From positions 310,001 to 374,000 of the forward strand of contig NZ_QCZF01000001.1 in NCBI RefSeq assembly GCF_003075095.1: 64,000 nucleotides of DNA, in the 5' to 3' direction. The position numbers were made by a program, and so were the translations under genes. Under the pieces are notes generated by a model. That model was not told where the DNA came from. It saw only the letters and a list, made by a program, of their open reading frames with translations, and did no database searches. This stretch comes from Blastococcus litoris (lineage in GTDB: Bacteria > Actinomycetota > Actinomycetes > Mycobacteriales > Geodermatophilaceae). Shown here one piece after another: positions 26,225-33,140 of the stretch (positions within the stretch are counted from its first letter, which is position 1; each line of letters starts with the position of its first letter).

Positions 26225-27283
26225 GTGGGCAACCGGGGTCGCGAGCTGCTCCCGCTGGCCGCGGTCGTCGCCGCCGCCGTGGTCGCGAGCCTCGCCTTCG
26301 CGGCGCTGGGCGTGCCCTCCCCGGCGCTGTTCGGCGGGCTGCTGGCCGGCCTGGTCCGGGCGCTGGCCGTCCGCGGCGCGGTCGCCGTCCCCGGTCCGGC
26401 CACCACTGCCGGCCAGGCGGTCATCGGGGTGGCGATGGGGTCGCTGGTCGACCTCGGGACGCTCCGCGCTGTGGCCGCCAACTGGCTGCCGGTCCTCCTG
26501 GTGACCGTGGGGACGCTCGCGCTGAGCCTCGGCGCCGGCCTGCTCCTGCGCCTGCAGCCGGGCATCACGCCGGTGACCGGGGCGTTCTCGATGATCGCCG
26601 GCGGCGCGTCCGGGATCATCGCCATGGCCCGCGACCTGGGCGCCGACGACCGCATGGTCGCCGTCCTGCAGTACCTGCGGGTGCTGCTGATCGTCGTCCT
26701 GATGCCCGTGGTCGCCACCGTCGTCTACGGGGCGTCGGGCAGCGGGACCACCGGACCGGCCGAGGACGGGTCGGGTTGGGCGGGCGGGCTCCTGTTCACG
26801 GTCGGGTGCGGCGTGGCCGGCCTGGTCGCGGGGCGGCTGGCGCGGGTGCCGGTGGCGGCGCTGCTGGGGCCGATGGTGGCGGCCGCCGCCGTCGACCTGT
26901 CAGGGCTGGGACGCGGCGCGGAGGTGCCCGGCCCGGTCCAGGCCGCAGCCTTCCTCGTGATCGGCCTGCAGGTCGGCGTGAGCTTCACCCGCAGCAGCCT
27001 GCGCACCATCGGCCGCGCGCTGCCGCTCGCGCTCGCCGTGATCCTCGGGCTGGTCGTGGCCTCTGCCGGGCTCGGCGGGGTGCTCGCGGCCGTCACCGGG
27101 GTCAGCGCGCTCGACGGCTACCTCGCCACGACGCCCGGTGGTCTCTACGCCGTCCTCGCCACCGCCAGCGACATCGGCGCCGACGTGACCTTCGTCCTCG
27201 CCGTCCAGGTGCTGCGGCTGTTCGTCATGCTCCTCAGCGCCCCGCTGGTCGCCCGATGGCTGCGCAGATCCGCGGGGAGCTGA
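26225..27283 (+). CDS. AbrB-family membrane protein (PF05145, AbrB duplication)
   Basis: 352 residues from GTG. About ten membrane helices in two homologous halves, each with a conserved break: GQAVIGVAMGSLVD, FSMIAGGASGIIAMARDLGADDRMVAVLQYLR in the first half and FLVIGLQVGVSFT, ATTPGGLYAVLATASDIGAD in the second. This is the AbrB-type transporter family, also annotated as 'putative ammonia monooxygenase', of unknown substrate. CAGAGT lies 6 bases before the GTG, a leaderless pattern. It follows the regulator gene after 17 bases. Confidence 0.85.
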   Translation: MGNRGRELLPLAAVVAAAVVASLAFAALGVPSPALFGGLLAGLVRALAVRGAVAVPGPATTAGQAVIGVAMGSLVDLGTLRAVAANWLPVLLVTVGTLALSLGAGLLLRLQPGITPVTGAFSMIAGGASGIIAMARDLGADDRMVAVLQYLRVLLIVVLMPVVATVVYGASGSGTTGPAEDGSGWAGGLLFTVGCGVAGLVAGRLARVPVAALLGPMVAAAAVDLSGLGRGAEVPGPVQAAAFLVIGLQVGVSFTRSSLRTIGRALPLALAVILGLVVASAGLGGVLAAVTGVSALDGYLATTPGGLYAVLATASDIGADVTFVLAVQVLRLFVMLLSAPLVARWLRRSAGS

Positions 27284-27633
27284 CCGGGAGCGCCCTCCGG
27301 GCCTACGCTTGCTGGCCGGGCACGGCGCCGACCGGCGGCGCGGCGCACCAGACGCTGGAGGCGGAACTGACCGAGGACGCTTCGACCGGCACGGGCACGA
27401 GCGACGACGACGCCGTGCTCCTCTTCGTCGGCGGTCCCCTCGACGGGCGGGTGGAGATCCGCGCGGCCCGGCACGGCGACCCGCTGCCGACGGTCACGCA
27501 CGTCCACCTGCACGGCGGGCCCAAGGTGGTGCACCGGTACGACCTGGAGCCGCTCAGCGAGGGCGTGGGCGTCTACAACCTCCGGCCGCCGTCCCGGAGA
27601 CCGGCCCGGGACGAGTCCGCCGCGGCCGAGTGA
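27256..27633 (+). CDS. Hypothetical protein, start uncertain
   Basis: 125 residues if it begins at ATG 27256, overlapping the transporter gene by 28 bases. A CTG at 27368, preceded by GGAGGCGG, would instead give an 88-residue protein that keeps the whole conserved-looking part (AVLLFVGGPLDGRVEIR, VTHVHLHGGPKVVHRYDLE, GVYNLRPP). The GGPLDG...Y layout occurs in many short actinobacterial and phage proteins of unknown function. TACGCT at 27304-27309 could be a -10 for the shorter form. No function can be proposed. Confidence 0.55.
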   Translation: MAAQIRGELTGSALRAYACWPGTAPTGGAAHQTLEAELTEDASTGTGTSDDDAVLLFVGGPLDGRVEIRAARHGDPLPTVTHVHLHGGPKVVHRYDLEPLSEGVGVYNLRPPSRRPARDESAAAE

Positions 27634-27655
27634 CCAGCGGGGTCCTACGACCCTG

Positions 27656-27682
27656 TTGACGTCCTAACGGTGTTAGGACACT
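27656..27682 (+). promoter_or_regulatory. TetR promoter and palindromic operator
   Basis: TTGACG (27656-27661) as -35 runs into the perfect palindrome GTCCTAAC-GGT-GTTAGGAC (27661-27679); a -10-like GACACT ends 6 bases before ATG 27689. The operator lies between the two boxes, as expected for TetR self-repression. GTCCTA occurs again at 27642-27647. Confidence 0.7.
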
Positions 27683-27688
27683 TCCGGC

Positions 27689-28351
27689 ATGACCGGGACG
27701 GTGCCCGCCGACCGCCGGCAGCGGCGGCGGCAGGAGACCATCGAGCAGGTGCTCGACGTCGCCGTCGAGGTCATGGCCGACCAGGGGGTCGCCGGGCTCA
27801 CGCTGGGCGAGGTGGCCCGGCGGATGGGGATCCGGCCGCCGTCGCTCTACGGGTACTTCGACGGCAAGCACGCGCTCTACGACGCCCTGTTCGAGCGGGG
27901 CTGGCGCGAGCTGCTGGGCGTCGTGACCCGCAGCCACGAGGGGACCGTCGGACGCCCGCCGGCCGAAGCGCTGCTGACGGTGGAGACCGCGTTCGTGCGC
28001 TGGGCCGTGGAGCACCCCGCGTACGCGCCGCTGATGTTCTGGCGGCCCGTCCCCGGCTTCGCGCCCTCGCCCCGCGCCTACGCGCCCGCCCTCGAGCTCG
28101 AGCGCCGGAGCCGCGCGTTCCTCGCCGACCTGCGCGACGCCGGGCTCCTGGCCGCGTGCACCGACCTCGACCTCGCCCACCGCACCCAGACCGCCGTGAT
28201 CAGCGGCGTGATCTCCCAGCAGCTGGCCAACGCGCCGGGGGAGCCGTTCGAGACCGGCACCTACACCTCGACCCTGCCCACCGTGGTCGCCATGTGGCTG
28301 GCCCACCACGGCGGGACGCCGATGACATCCCCCCGAGAGGCACGCCGATGA
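27689..28351 (+). CDS. TetR-family transcriptional regulator
   Basis: 220 residues from ATG. The N-terminal helix-turn-helix is clear: TIEQVLDVAVEVMADQGVAG, LTLGEVARRMGIRPPSLYGY, FDGKHALYDALF. The C-terminal ligand domain (TetR_C WHG-like) contains WAVEHPAYAPLMFWRP. Its ATGA overlap with the next gene and the operator on its own promoter suggest it controls itself and the mycothiol-type enzyme downstream. Confidence 0.93.
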   Translation: MTGTVPADRRQRRRQETIEQVLDVAVEVMADQGVAGLTLGEVARRMGIRPPSLYGYFDGKHALYDALFERGWRELLGVVTRSHEGTVGRPPAEALLTVETAFVRWAVEHPAYAPLMFWRPVPGFAPSPRAYAPALELERRSRAFLADLRDAGLLAACTDLDLAHRTQTAVISGVISQQLANAPGEPFETGTYTSTLPTVVAMWLAHHGGTPMTSPREARR

Positions 28352-29103
28352 CCGCTACCACGACCGCCCGTCCTCCTGCCCGAGCCGCCGTGCTGGACCG
28401 CGCGCCGGCGATGCGCCTGGCCGCGGAGGAGTACCGCCGGTTCACCGACCTGCTCCGCGAGCTCGACGCGGAGGACTGGTCGCGGCCGACCGACTGCCCC
28501 GCCTGGGACGTCCGCGCGATGGCCGGCCACGTGCTCGGCATGGCGCAGATGGTGGCGTCCGTGCGGGGGCTCGCCGGCCAGAACGTCGCGTCCGCGCGCG
28601 CCGGTGGCGGTATCGACGCGCTCACCGCCGTCCAGGTCCGGCGGACCTCCGGGCTCTCGGCCGAGCAGGTCGTGGCGCAGCTGGACTCGATCGGCCCGCG
28701 GGCGGTGCGGGGACGGCGCCGGTTCGCGACCGTCCTGGGCCGCGCGGTCCTCCCCGAGACGCAGGAGGTCGGCGGGCAGCGCGAGCGCTGGCGGTTCGGC
28801 TTCCTCGTCGACGTGGTGCTCACCCGCGACACGTGGATGCACCGGACCGACGTCGCCCGGGCGACGGGTCGCGACCTGCACCTGACCCCCGGCCACGACG
28901 GCGTGGTGGTGGCCGACGTCGTCGCCGAGTGGGCCGCGCGGCACGGCCGTCCGTACCGCCTGCGGCTCACCGGGCCGGCCGGTGGCAGCTGGTCGGCCGG
29001 CACGGACGGCGACGAGCTCGAGCTGGACGCCGTCGAGTTCTGCCGCGTCCTGTCCGGGCGGGGCAGGGGCGAGGGGCTGCTGGCCCAGCAGGTCCCGTTC
29101 TAG
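28348..29103 (+). CDS. Maleylpyruvate isomerase family, mycothiol-dependent (DinB-like) protein
   Basis: 251 residues from ATG overlapping the TetR stop. The N-terminal DinB-like four-helix bundle has the family motif DWSRPTDCPAWDVRAMAGHV, whose His with two later His residues (such as MHRTD) would bind Zn; the C-terminal MDMPI-C part ends VEFCRVLSGR. Family members use mycothiol for isomerisation or detoxification, and are hallmarks of actinobacteria. By context it is regulated by the TetR protein. Confidence 0.85.
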   Translation: MTATTTARPPARAAVLDRAPAMRLAAEEYRRFTDLLRELDAEDWSRPTDCPAWDVRAMAGHVLGMAQMVASVRGLAGQNVASARAGGGIDALTAVQVRRTSGLSAEQVVAQLDSIGPRAVRGRRRFATVLGRAVLPETQEVGGQRERWRFGFLVDVVLTRDTWMHRTDVARATGRDLHLTPGHDGVVVADVVAEWAARHGRPYRLRLTGPAGGSWSAGTDGDELELDAVEFCRVLSGRGRGEGLLAQQVPF

Positions 29104-29107
29104 CCGG

Positions 29108-29596
29108 TCACCAGCCCTGGACCCGGCGCGCCGCGGCGACCACGCGGTCGAAGCGCGCCCGGTCCAGGGCGGCGCCCTCGCGGCGCACCGCCGCGGGGTC
29201 CAGCTCGAGCAGGCGGTCCAGGCGCACCTCGCTGGGCCGGTTGCGGGCATCCCACGAGCCGGTGCCGATGTCGGTCCAGACCCGGCCGTGCCGGGCCTCG
29301 TCCGCGGCGTCCCGGTCGTGGTCCTTGCTGGTGAGCATCAGGCCGAGCAGGACGTCGCCCCGCCGGCCGACGACGAGGACCGGCCGGTCCTTCCCCCGAC
29401 CGTCCCCCTCGTCGTAGGGCACCCAGGCCCACACGATCTCGCCGGGATCGGGACGGCCGTCGGCGCGGGGGCGGTACTCGACGTCCGGGCCCGCGGGGGC
29501 CTCAGGACGGGCCGGTCGCCGGCGCGGCGCGGCCGCGGTGCCGGTCCGGCGGAGCAGCCCGGCGACCCGGCCGAGGAGCGCGAGAGGGCGTGCCAT
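29108..29596 (-). CDS. PemK/MazF-like protein without a partner antitoxin
   Basis: 162 residues from ATG 29596 (MARPLALLGRVAGLL); a 13-residue longer form from 29635 is possible, but TACGGT lies exactly 6 bases before 29596. A basic, Ala/Pro-rich lead of about 50 residues precedes a PemK/MazF-like core: GEIVWAWVPYDEGDGRGKDR, PVLVVGRRGDVLLGLMLTSK, WDARNRPSEVRLDRLLEL. Classic MazF is an mRNA interferase of about 110 residues paired with MazE. No antitoxin gene is next to it on either side, so a housekeeping RNA-binding role is as likely as toxicity. Confidence 0.8.
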   Translation of the reverse strand: MARPLALLGRVAGLLRRTGTAAAPRRRPARPEAPAGPDVEYRPRADGRPDPGEIVWAWVPYDEGDGRGKDRPVLVVGRRGDVLLGLMLTSKDHDRDAADEARHGRVWTDIGTGSWDARNRPSEVRLDRLLELDPAAVRREGAALDRARFDRVVAAARRVQGW

Positions 29597-29598
29597 GG

Positions 29599-29651
29599 GA
29601 GCACCGTACGGGTGCTCGACTGTCACTTGTGACACATCGGCACCAATTGGT
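29599..29651. promoter_or_regulatory. Cluster of three palindromes upstream of the PemK-like gene
   Basis: GAGCACC-GTACG-GGTGCTC (29599-29617) covers the -10 TACGGT; TGTCAC-TT-GTGACA (29621-29634) covers the expected -35 zone; ACCAATTGGT (29642-29651) lies just beyond. Three perfect inverted repeats in 53 bases of intergenic DNA are unusual for this window. Confidence 0.55.
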
Positions 29652-29739
29652 CACGGAGAGGGTTGCGCCTGCCGATAGCGGGGCACCATGGCCCCACGGG
29701 GCGGACGCGGCGGGACGTCCCGGGAGACGGGGGTCCCCA

Positions 29740-29937
29740 GTGACGACGTTCGAACCGGTCCGACCGGCCGTCCCGCGAGCCCGTGAGGTGCAGGCCAGCG
29801 TGCTGGCCGCCTTCCAGCTCGTGGAGGACGCGCGGTACTTCGGCAGCGGGCGGCCCCGGCGTCGTCGGCGCTCCCGCGTCCTGGCCGAGCGGGCTGTCGC
29901 CGACCGGAAGCTGCTCCGGGACCTCCGCGCCGGCTGA
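29740..29937 (+). CDS. Small basic hypothetical protein
   Basis: 65 residues from GTG with a G-rich stretch before it. The N-terminal half is helical (REVQASVLAAFQLVEDARYF), the C-terminal half very basic ([20 protein letters not shown]). It is divergent from the PemK-like gene, with the palindrome cluster between them. It is not an evident antitoxin. Codon use is normal for the window, so it is probably real. Function unknown. Confidence 0.5.
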   Translation: MTTFEPVRPAVPRAREVQASVLAAFQLVEDARYFGSGRPRRRRRSRVLAERAVADRKLLRDLRAG

Positions 29938-29951
29938 GGCGGGCCGAACCC

Positions 29952-30377
29952 TCAGGTCACGCAGAACTCGTTGCCCTCCGGGTCGGCCATGGTGACCCAC
30001 TCGAAGGGCCCCTGCGACCCGCGCCAGAGCTCTGTGGCGCCGAGTCCCAGCAGCCGCGCGACCTCCGCCTCGCGGCGGTCCGCGCCGACGCGGACGTCGA
30101 GGTGCAGCCGGTTCTTCACCGTCTTCGGCTCGGGCACCGCCTGGAACAGCAGCCGTGGGCGGCCGGCGTCGGGGGAGCCGATCGCCGCACCCACCTTCCA
30201 CACCAGCGCACCCTCGTGCTCGGTCGTGTCGGACTCGGCCGCGGCCCCCGTCTCGACCATGCGGCGGATGAAGGACTCGTCCTGCGCTTCGACCTGCCAG
30301 CCCAGCACCTCCGCCCACCAGTCGGCGAGGTCGTGCGGTGCGGAGCTGTCGATCACGATCTGGACGTCGAAGGACAT
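29952..30377 (-). CDS. VOC (glyoxalase/bleomycin-resistance fold) family protein
   Basis: 141 residues from ATG. The fold order is VQIVIDSSAPHDLADWWAEVLGW at the start, LVWKVGAAIGSPDAGRPRLLFQ, then HLDVRVGADRREAEVARLLGLGA and the end WVTMADPEGNEFCVT; the last glutamate and the DPEGNEF motif are typical of the metal-binding half. Such proteins are often called glyoxalase-like domain proteins; substrate unknown. TAGGTT lies 6 bases before the ATG, a leaderless pattern. Confidence 0.88.
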   Translation of the reverse strand: MSFDVQIVIDSSAPHDLADWWAEVLGWQVEAQDESFIRRMVETGAAAESDTTEHEGALVWKVGAAIGSPDAGRPRLLFQAVPEPKTVKNRLHLDVRVGADRREAEVARLLGLGATELWRGSQGPFEWVTMADPEGNEFCVT

Positions 30378-30417
30378 GCCCGGAACCTAGGGGCACCCAG
30401 CGACGAACGGTCCGTTC

Positions 30418-31017
30418 TCAGAGCTCCTGGGCGAGGTCGGCGCGGATGGTCGCGTCGTCGGGCAGGTCCGTCTCGAGCGCGCAGTGGTCCTTGAGCACCC
30501 GGCCGAACGGGGTGAGCGCGGTCTTGTCGACCTGCCGCGACGGGTCCCACAGACCCGACCGCATCACCGACTTCGGGCACTGGAAGTAGGCCTTGTGCAC
30601 CGTCACCTGCAGGACCGACAGGGGTGCGCGGCCGAACTCGGTGAGGTCGACGTCGAGGTCCTCCGGCCGCAGCAGCGTCGTCGTCCCGTAGACGCGCAGC
30701 GTCTGCTCGATGCCGGGGACGAGGAACATCAGCGCGGCGCGGGGGTTCGTCGCGACGTTGCGCAGGCTGTCGACGCGGTTGTTGCCGGGGCGGTCGGGCA
30801 GGAGCAGGCGGTGCTCGTCCAGCACGTGCACGAACCCGGGGTCGCCGCCGCGCGGGGAGATGTCCGGCCAGCCCTCGGCGTCCGCGGTGGCCAGCGTGGC
30901 GAAGGGGGAGTGGGCGATGAACTCGCGGCAGTGCCGGTCGAGGTGGTCGATGACCTTGTCCAGCACCAGCCCGCCGGGGGCGCGGTAGCCGGCCAGCACG
31001 TCCTCGACGGTGTCCAC
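30418..31017 (-). CDS. Pyridoxamine 5'-phosphate oxidase-like flavoprotein (MSMEG_1061 type)
   Basis: 199 residues from GTG 31017 (MDTVEDVLAGYRAPG). The split-barrel flavin-binding pattern is present: FIAHSPFATLATADAEGWPD, ISPRGGDPGFV, LLPDRPGNNRVDSLRNVA, LMFLVPGIEQTLRVYG. This group (TIGR04025-like) probably uses FMN or F420; true PNPOx activity is unlikely. TACCGT ends 6 bases before GTG. It is divergent from the thioesterase gene, sharing a 40-base promoter region. Confidence 0.88.
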   Translation of the reverse strand: MDTVEDVLAGYRAPGGLVLDKVIDHLDRHCREFIAHSPFATLATADAEGWPDISPRGGDPGFVHVLDEHRLLLPDRPGNNRVDSLRNVATNPRAALMFLVPGIEQTLRVYGTTTLLRPEDLDVDLTEFGRAPLSVLQVTVHKAYFQCPKSVMRSGLWDPSRQVDKTALTPFGRVLKDHCALETDLPDDATIRADLAQEL

Positions 31018-31057
31018 GGACAGACGGTAACGGGTGTCCCCGCTAGCGTGGCGCCCC
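31018..31057. promoter_or_regulatory. Forty-base divergent promoter
   Basis: TACCGT on the minus strand (31024-31029) and TAGCGT on the plus strand (31044-31049) are only 14 bases apart, each 6-8 bases from its start codon. The two promoters overlap head to head, so polymerases would compete. Confidence 0.5.
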
Positions 31058-31441
31058 GTGCCAGAGGTGTGGAGCTCGCCGGTCCGGTTCGTGGAGTGCG
31101 ACCAGCAGGGCGTCGTCTTCAACGCCCACTACCTGACCTGGGCCGACGAGGCGTCCAACCACTGGTGGGCGTCCCACGGCCTGCCCTGGGACGTCGTCGC
31201 CGCGCGGGTGAACCCGGTGGTGAAGGCGAGCACGCTGGAGTGGACGTCGTCGGCCCGCTGGGGTGACACGGTGGCCGTCGACGCGGAGACCGAGCGGGTG
31301 GGCCGGACCAGCGTCACGGTCCGCTACACGATCCGCGTCGGCGAGCGCGAGTGCTGCGTCGTCCGCAACACCTACGTGGCCACCGACGGCGGGCGGGCGA
31401 TCCCCTGGCCGGACGACATCCGGGATGCGCTCACCGGCTGA
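31058..31441 (+). CDS. Acyl-CoA thioesterase (4-hydroxybenzoyl-CoA type hotdog fold)
   Basis: 127 residues from GTG 31058. The catalytic signature FVECDQQGVVFNAHYLTWAD has the conserved Asp in the position expected for YbgC/4HBT thioesterases. The rest (EWTSSARWGDTVAVDAETER, FTVRYTIRV-like strand) completes one hotdog domain. It hydrolyses short or aromatic acyl-CoA; substrate is unknown. TAGCGT lies 8 bases upstream. It converges with the acyltransferase gene, 3 bases between stops. Confidence 0.88.
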   Translation: MPEVWSSPVRFVECDQQGVVFNAHYLTWADEASNHWWASHGLPWDVVAARVNPVVKASTLEWTSSARWGDTVAVDAETERVGRTSVTVRYTIRVGERECCVVRNTYVATDGGRAIPWPDDIRDALTG

Positions 31442-31444
31442 CGC

Positions 31445-32089
31445 TCACCAGCCGGCCTTCTCCTGCCCGGACAGCTCGGCGATCGACTCCATGATCGTGT
31501 CGGTCACCTGGCGCCGGGCGCGGTTGCTGCCGGCCTGACCGCGGTGCTCGGGGAAGGTCAGCGGCTTCCCGAAGGCGACGGAGAACCGGTGCGGGCGGGG
31601 CCAGCTGGCGCCCACCGGCTGGATGCGGTCGGTCCCCCGGATGCCCACCGGCACGACCGGGCAGTCGGCGGTGAGCGCCAACCAGGCGACGCCGGTCTTC
31701 CCGCGGGCCAGCCTCCCGTCGCGGGACCGCGTGCCCTCCGGGTAGATGCCGAAGCCGCCGCCGGCGCGCAGCACCGTCATCGCGGTGTCGAGGGCCTCCT
31801 GCGCGGCGCGGTGGGTCTGCCGTTCGACCGGGAGCGCGCCCAGCGCGGAGAACCAGGTCTTGGTGAACCAGCCCCTGATCCCCGGCCCGCGGAAGTACTC
31901 GGCCTTGGCCAGGTAGCCCACCCGCCGGGGCGCCATGAGCGGGATGGCCATGCTGTCGATGAAGGACAGGTGGTTGCTGGCGATGATGAACGGGCCGGTG
32001 GCCGGGACGTTCTCGCGGCCCTCCACGTGCGGCCGGAAGACCAGCAGGAACAGTGGTCGCAGGATGAGCCGCGAGATGAGGTAGACCAC
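31445..32089 (-). CDS. 1-acylglycerol-3-phosphate acyltransferase (PlsC-like)
   Basis: 214 residues from GTG 32089, with GAGGAGGGA upstream. Acyltransferase motif I is NHLSFIDSMA (NHX4D form), motif II AKAEYFRGPGIRG, motif III YPEGTRSRDG, motif IV VPVGIRGTD. One N-terminal membrane segment (ISRLILRPLFLLVF) anchors it. It transfers a second acyl chain to lysophosphatidate for membrane lipid synthesis. The upstream DNA carries GCACGTGG repeats. Confidence 0.9.
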   Translation of the reverse strand: MVYLISRLILRPLFLLVFRPHVEGRENVPATGPFIIASNHLSFIDSMAIPLMAPRRVGYLAKAEYFRGPGIRGWFTKTWFSALGALPVERQTHRAAQEALDTAMTVLRAGGGFGIYPEGTRSRDGRLARGKTGVAWLALTADCPVVPVGIRGTDRIQPVGASWPRPHRFSVAFGKPLTFPEHRGQAGSNRARRQVTDTIMESIAELSGQEKAGW

Positions 32090-32109
32090 GCCGCGTTGTC
32101 CCTCCTCGG

Positions 32110-32149
32110 GCACGTCGGGTGCACGTGGTCGACGGATGTCGGCACGTGG
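32110..32149. repeat. GCACGTGG direct repeats upstream of the acyltransferase
   Basis: GCACGTGG at 32121-32128 and 32142-32149, 21 bases start to start (two helical turns), with a third GCACGT at 32110-32115. Each repeat contains the palindrome CACGTG. They lie 20-60 bases before the acyltransferase start and may be a regulator site. Confidence 0.4.
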
Positions 32150-32197
32150 CCCCGGCATTGTCCCGAACGCCCGCGCGCGGCCCGGACCCAGGCCGGA

Positions 32198-32920
32198 TCA
32201 GCGCAGCGGCTGGGTGGGCGGGCAGGCGTCGCGGATGATGGCGCGCACGTCGGCCGGCAACCGCATCGAGCCCGCCGCGGACTGCGTGATGACCTCCGCG
32301 ACGTCGCGGACCTTGCGGTGCGTGTGGCTGGAGATGTGCGCCAGCAGGTCGAAGGCGACCTGGTCCCCGCAGCCGGTCAGCAGCATGAGGATGCCCTTGG
32401 CCTGCTCGATGGCGGCCCGGCTGGCCATGGCGGCGCGCATCTGCTCGACCTCGGCCTCGAGCGCCCGGGTCCGGTCGGCGGTGCCCGCCGGCCTGCTGTC
32501 GGTGATGTCGACGCACATGCCCTCGACGGCGGCGACCTCGCCGGTGGGGCCGAGCTGCGGCTCGCCCACGAGGACGACGGATCGCTGCCGCCCGTCGGCC
32601 CGCAGGATCCGGGTCTCGAGAGCGAACGCGCGACCGTCGGCGCAGGCCTGGGCGATCGCCTCGAGGATGCGTGCGCGGTCCTCGGCGTGCTGGTAGCGCA
32701 GGTACTCGTCGGTGGCCGGAGGAGGCGAGGACGCGGGCAGGCCGTGCATCGTGAACATCTCGGGGGACCACCACCAGGCCTGCGAGGTCCGGTCGTAGCG
32801 GTAGCGGCCGGTCACCCGCTCGGGCGCTCGGGGCGCGGCGGCCCTCGGCTCGGCGTCCTGGCGAGGAGCCCTCGCCGGCCGGGTGGTCGGACGCGGGCGT
32901 GAGAGCGCCGGAGACGCCAT
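32198..32920 (-). CDS. PAS-ANTAR domain regulator
   Basis: 240 residues from ATG with AGGGGGAA upstream. A basic, disordered lead of about 40 residues precedes a PAS/PAC domain (SPEMFTMHGLPASSPP, TRILRADGRQRSVVLVGEP, VEGMCVDITDSR) and an ANTAR domain from about 155 (MRAAMASRAAIEQAKGILM, LTGCGDQVAFDLLAHISSH). ANTAR domains bind paired RNA hairpins and act as antiterminators; PAS probably senses a small molecule or redox state. This pairing is typical of actinobacteria. It is monocistronic; 32921-33140 upstream holds only a GC-rich hairpin. Confidence 0.92.
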   Translation of the reverse strand: MASPALSRPRPTTRPARAPRQDAEPRAAAPRAPERVTGRYRYDRTSQAWWWSPEMFTMHGLPASSPPPATDEYLRYQHAEDRARILEAIAQACADGRAFALETRILRADGRQRSVVLVGEPQLGPTGEVAAVEGMCVDITDSRPAGTADRTRALEAEVEQMRAAMASRAAIEQAKGILMLLTGCGDQVAFDLLAHISSHTHRKVRDVAEVITQSAAGSMRLPADVRAIIRDACPPTQPLR

Positions 32921-33140
32921 GGCAGTTCCCCCTCGTCGCGGGCGCCCCGGCGCTACAGCCGTGGGTTCGACTCCGGGCCGGGCCCCACGCCGGGGCCGGT
33001 CGCTCCGCTGCGAGGACGGTACGACGGCGCGCGGGAGGGCGCAGAGGGCGAAAGGTGGTCCGCAACGGAACTGGTCCGGTCGCCGGCCGGTCGTCCCGTC
33101 GTGCCGTGACCGACGGTGCCGTGACGCGTGCGCTCAGGTG

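Noticed and set aside
32959-32989. GTGGGTTCGACTCCGGG, looking like a tRNA T arm
   Set aside because: The flanks do not pair as a T stem and no acceptor or anticodon arm surrounds it. It is part of a GC-rich hairpin (CGTGGG/CCCACG).
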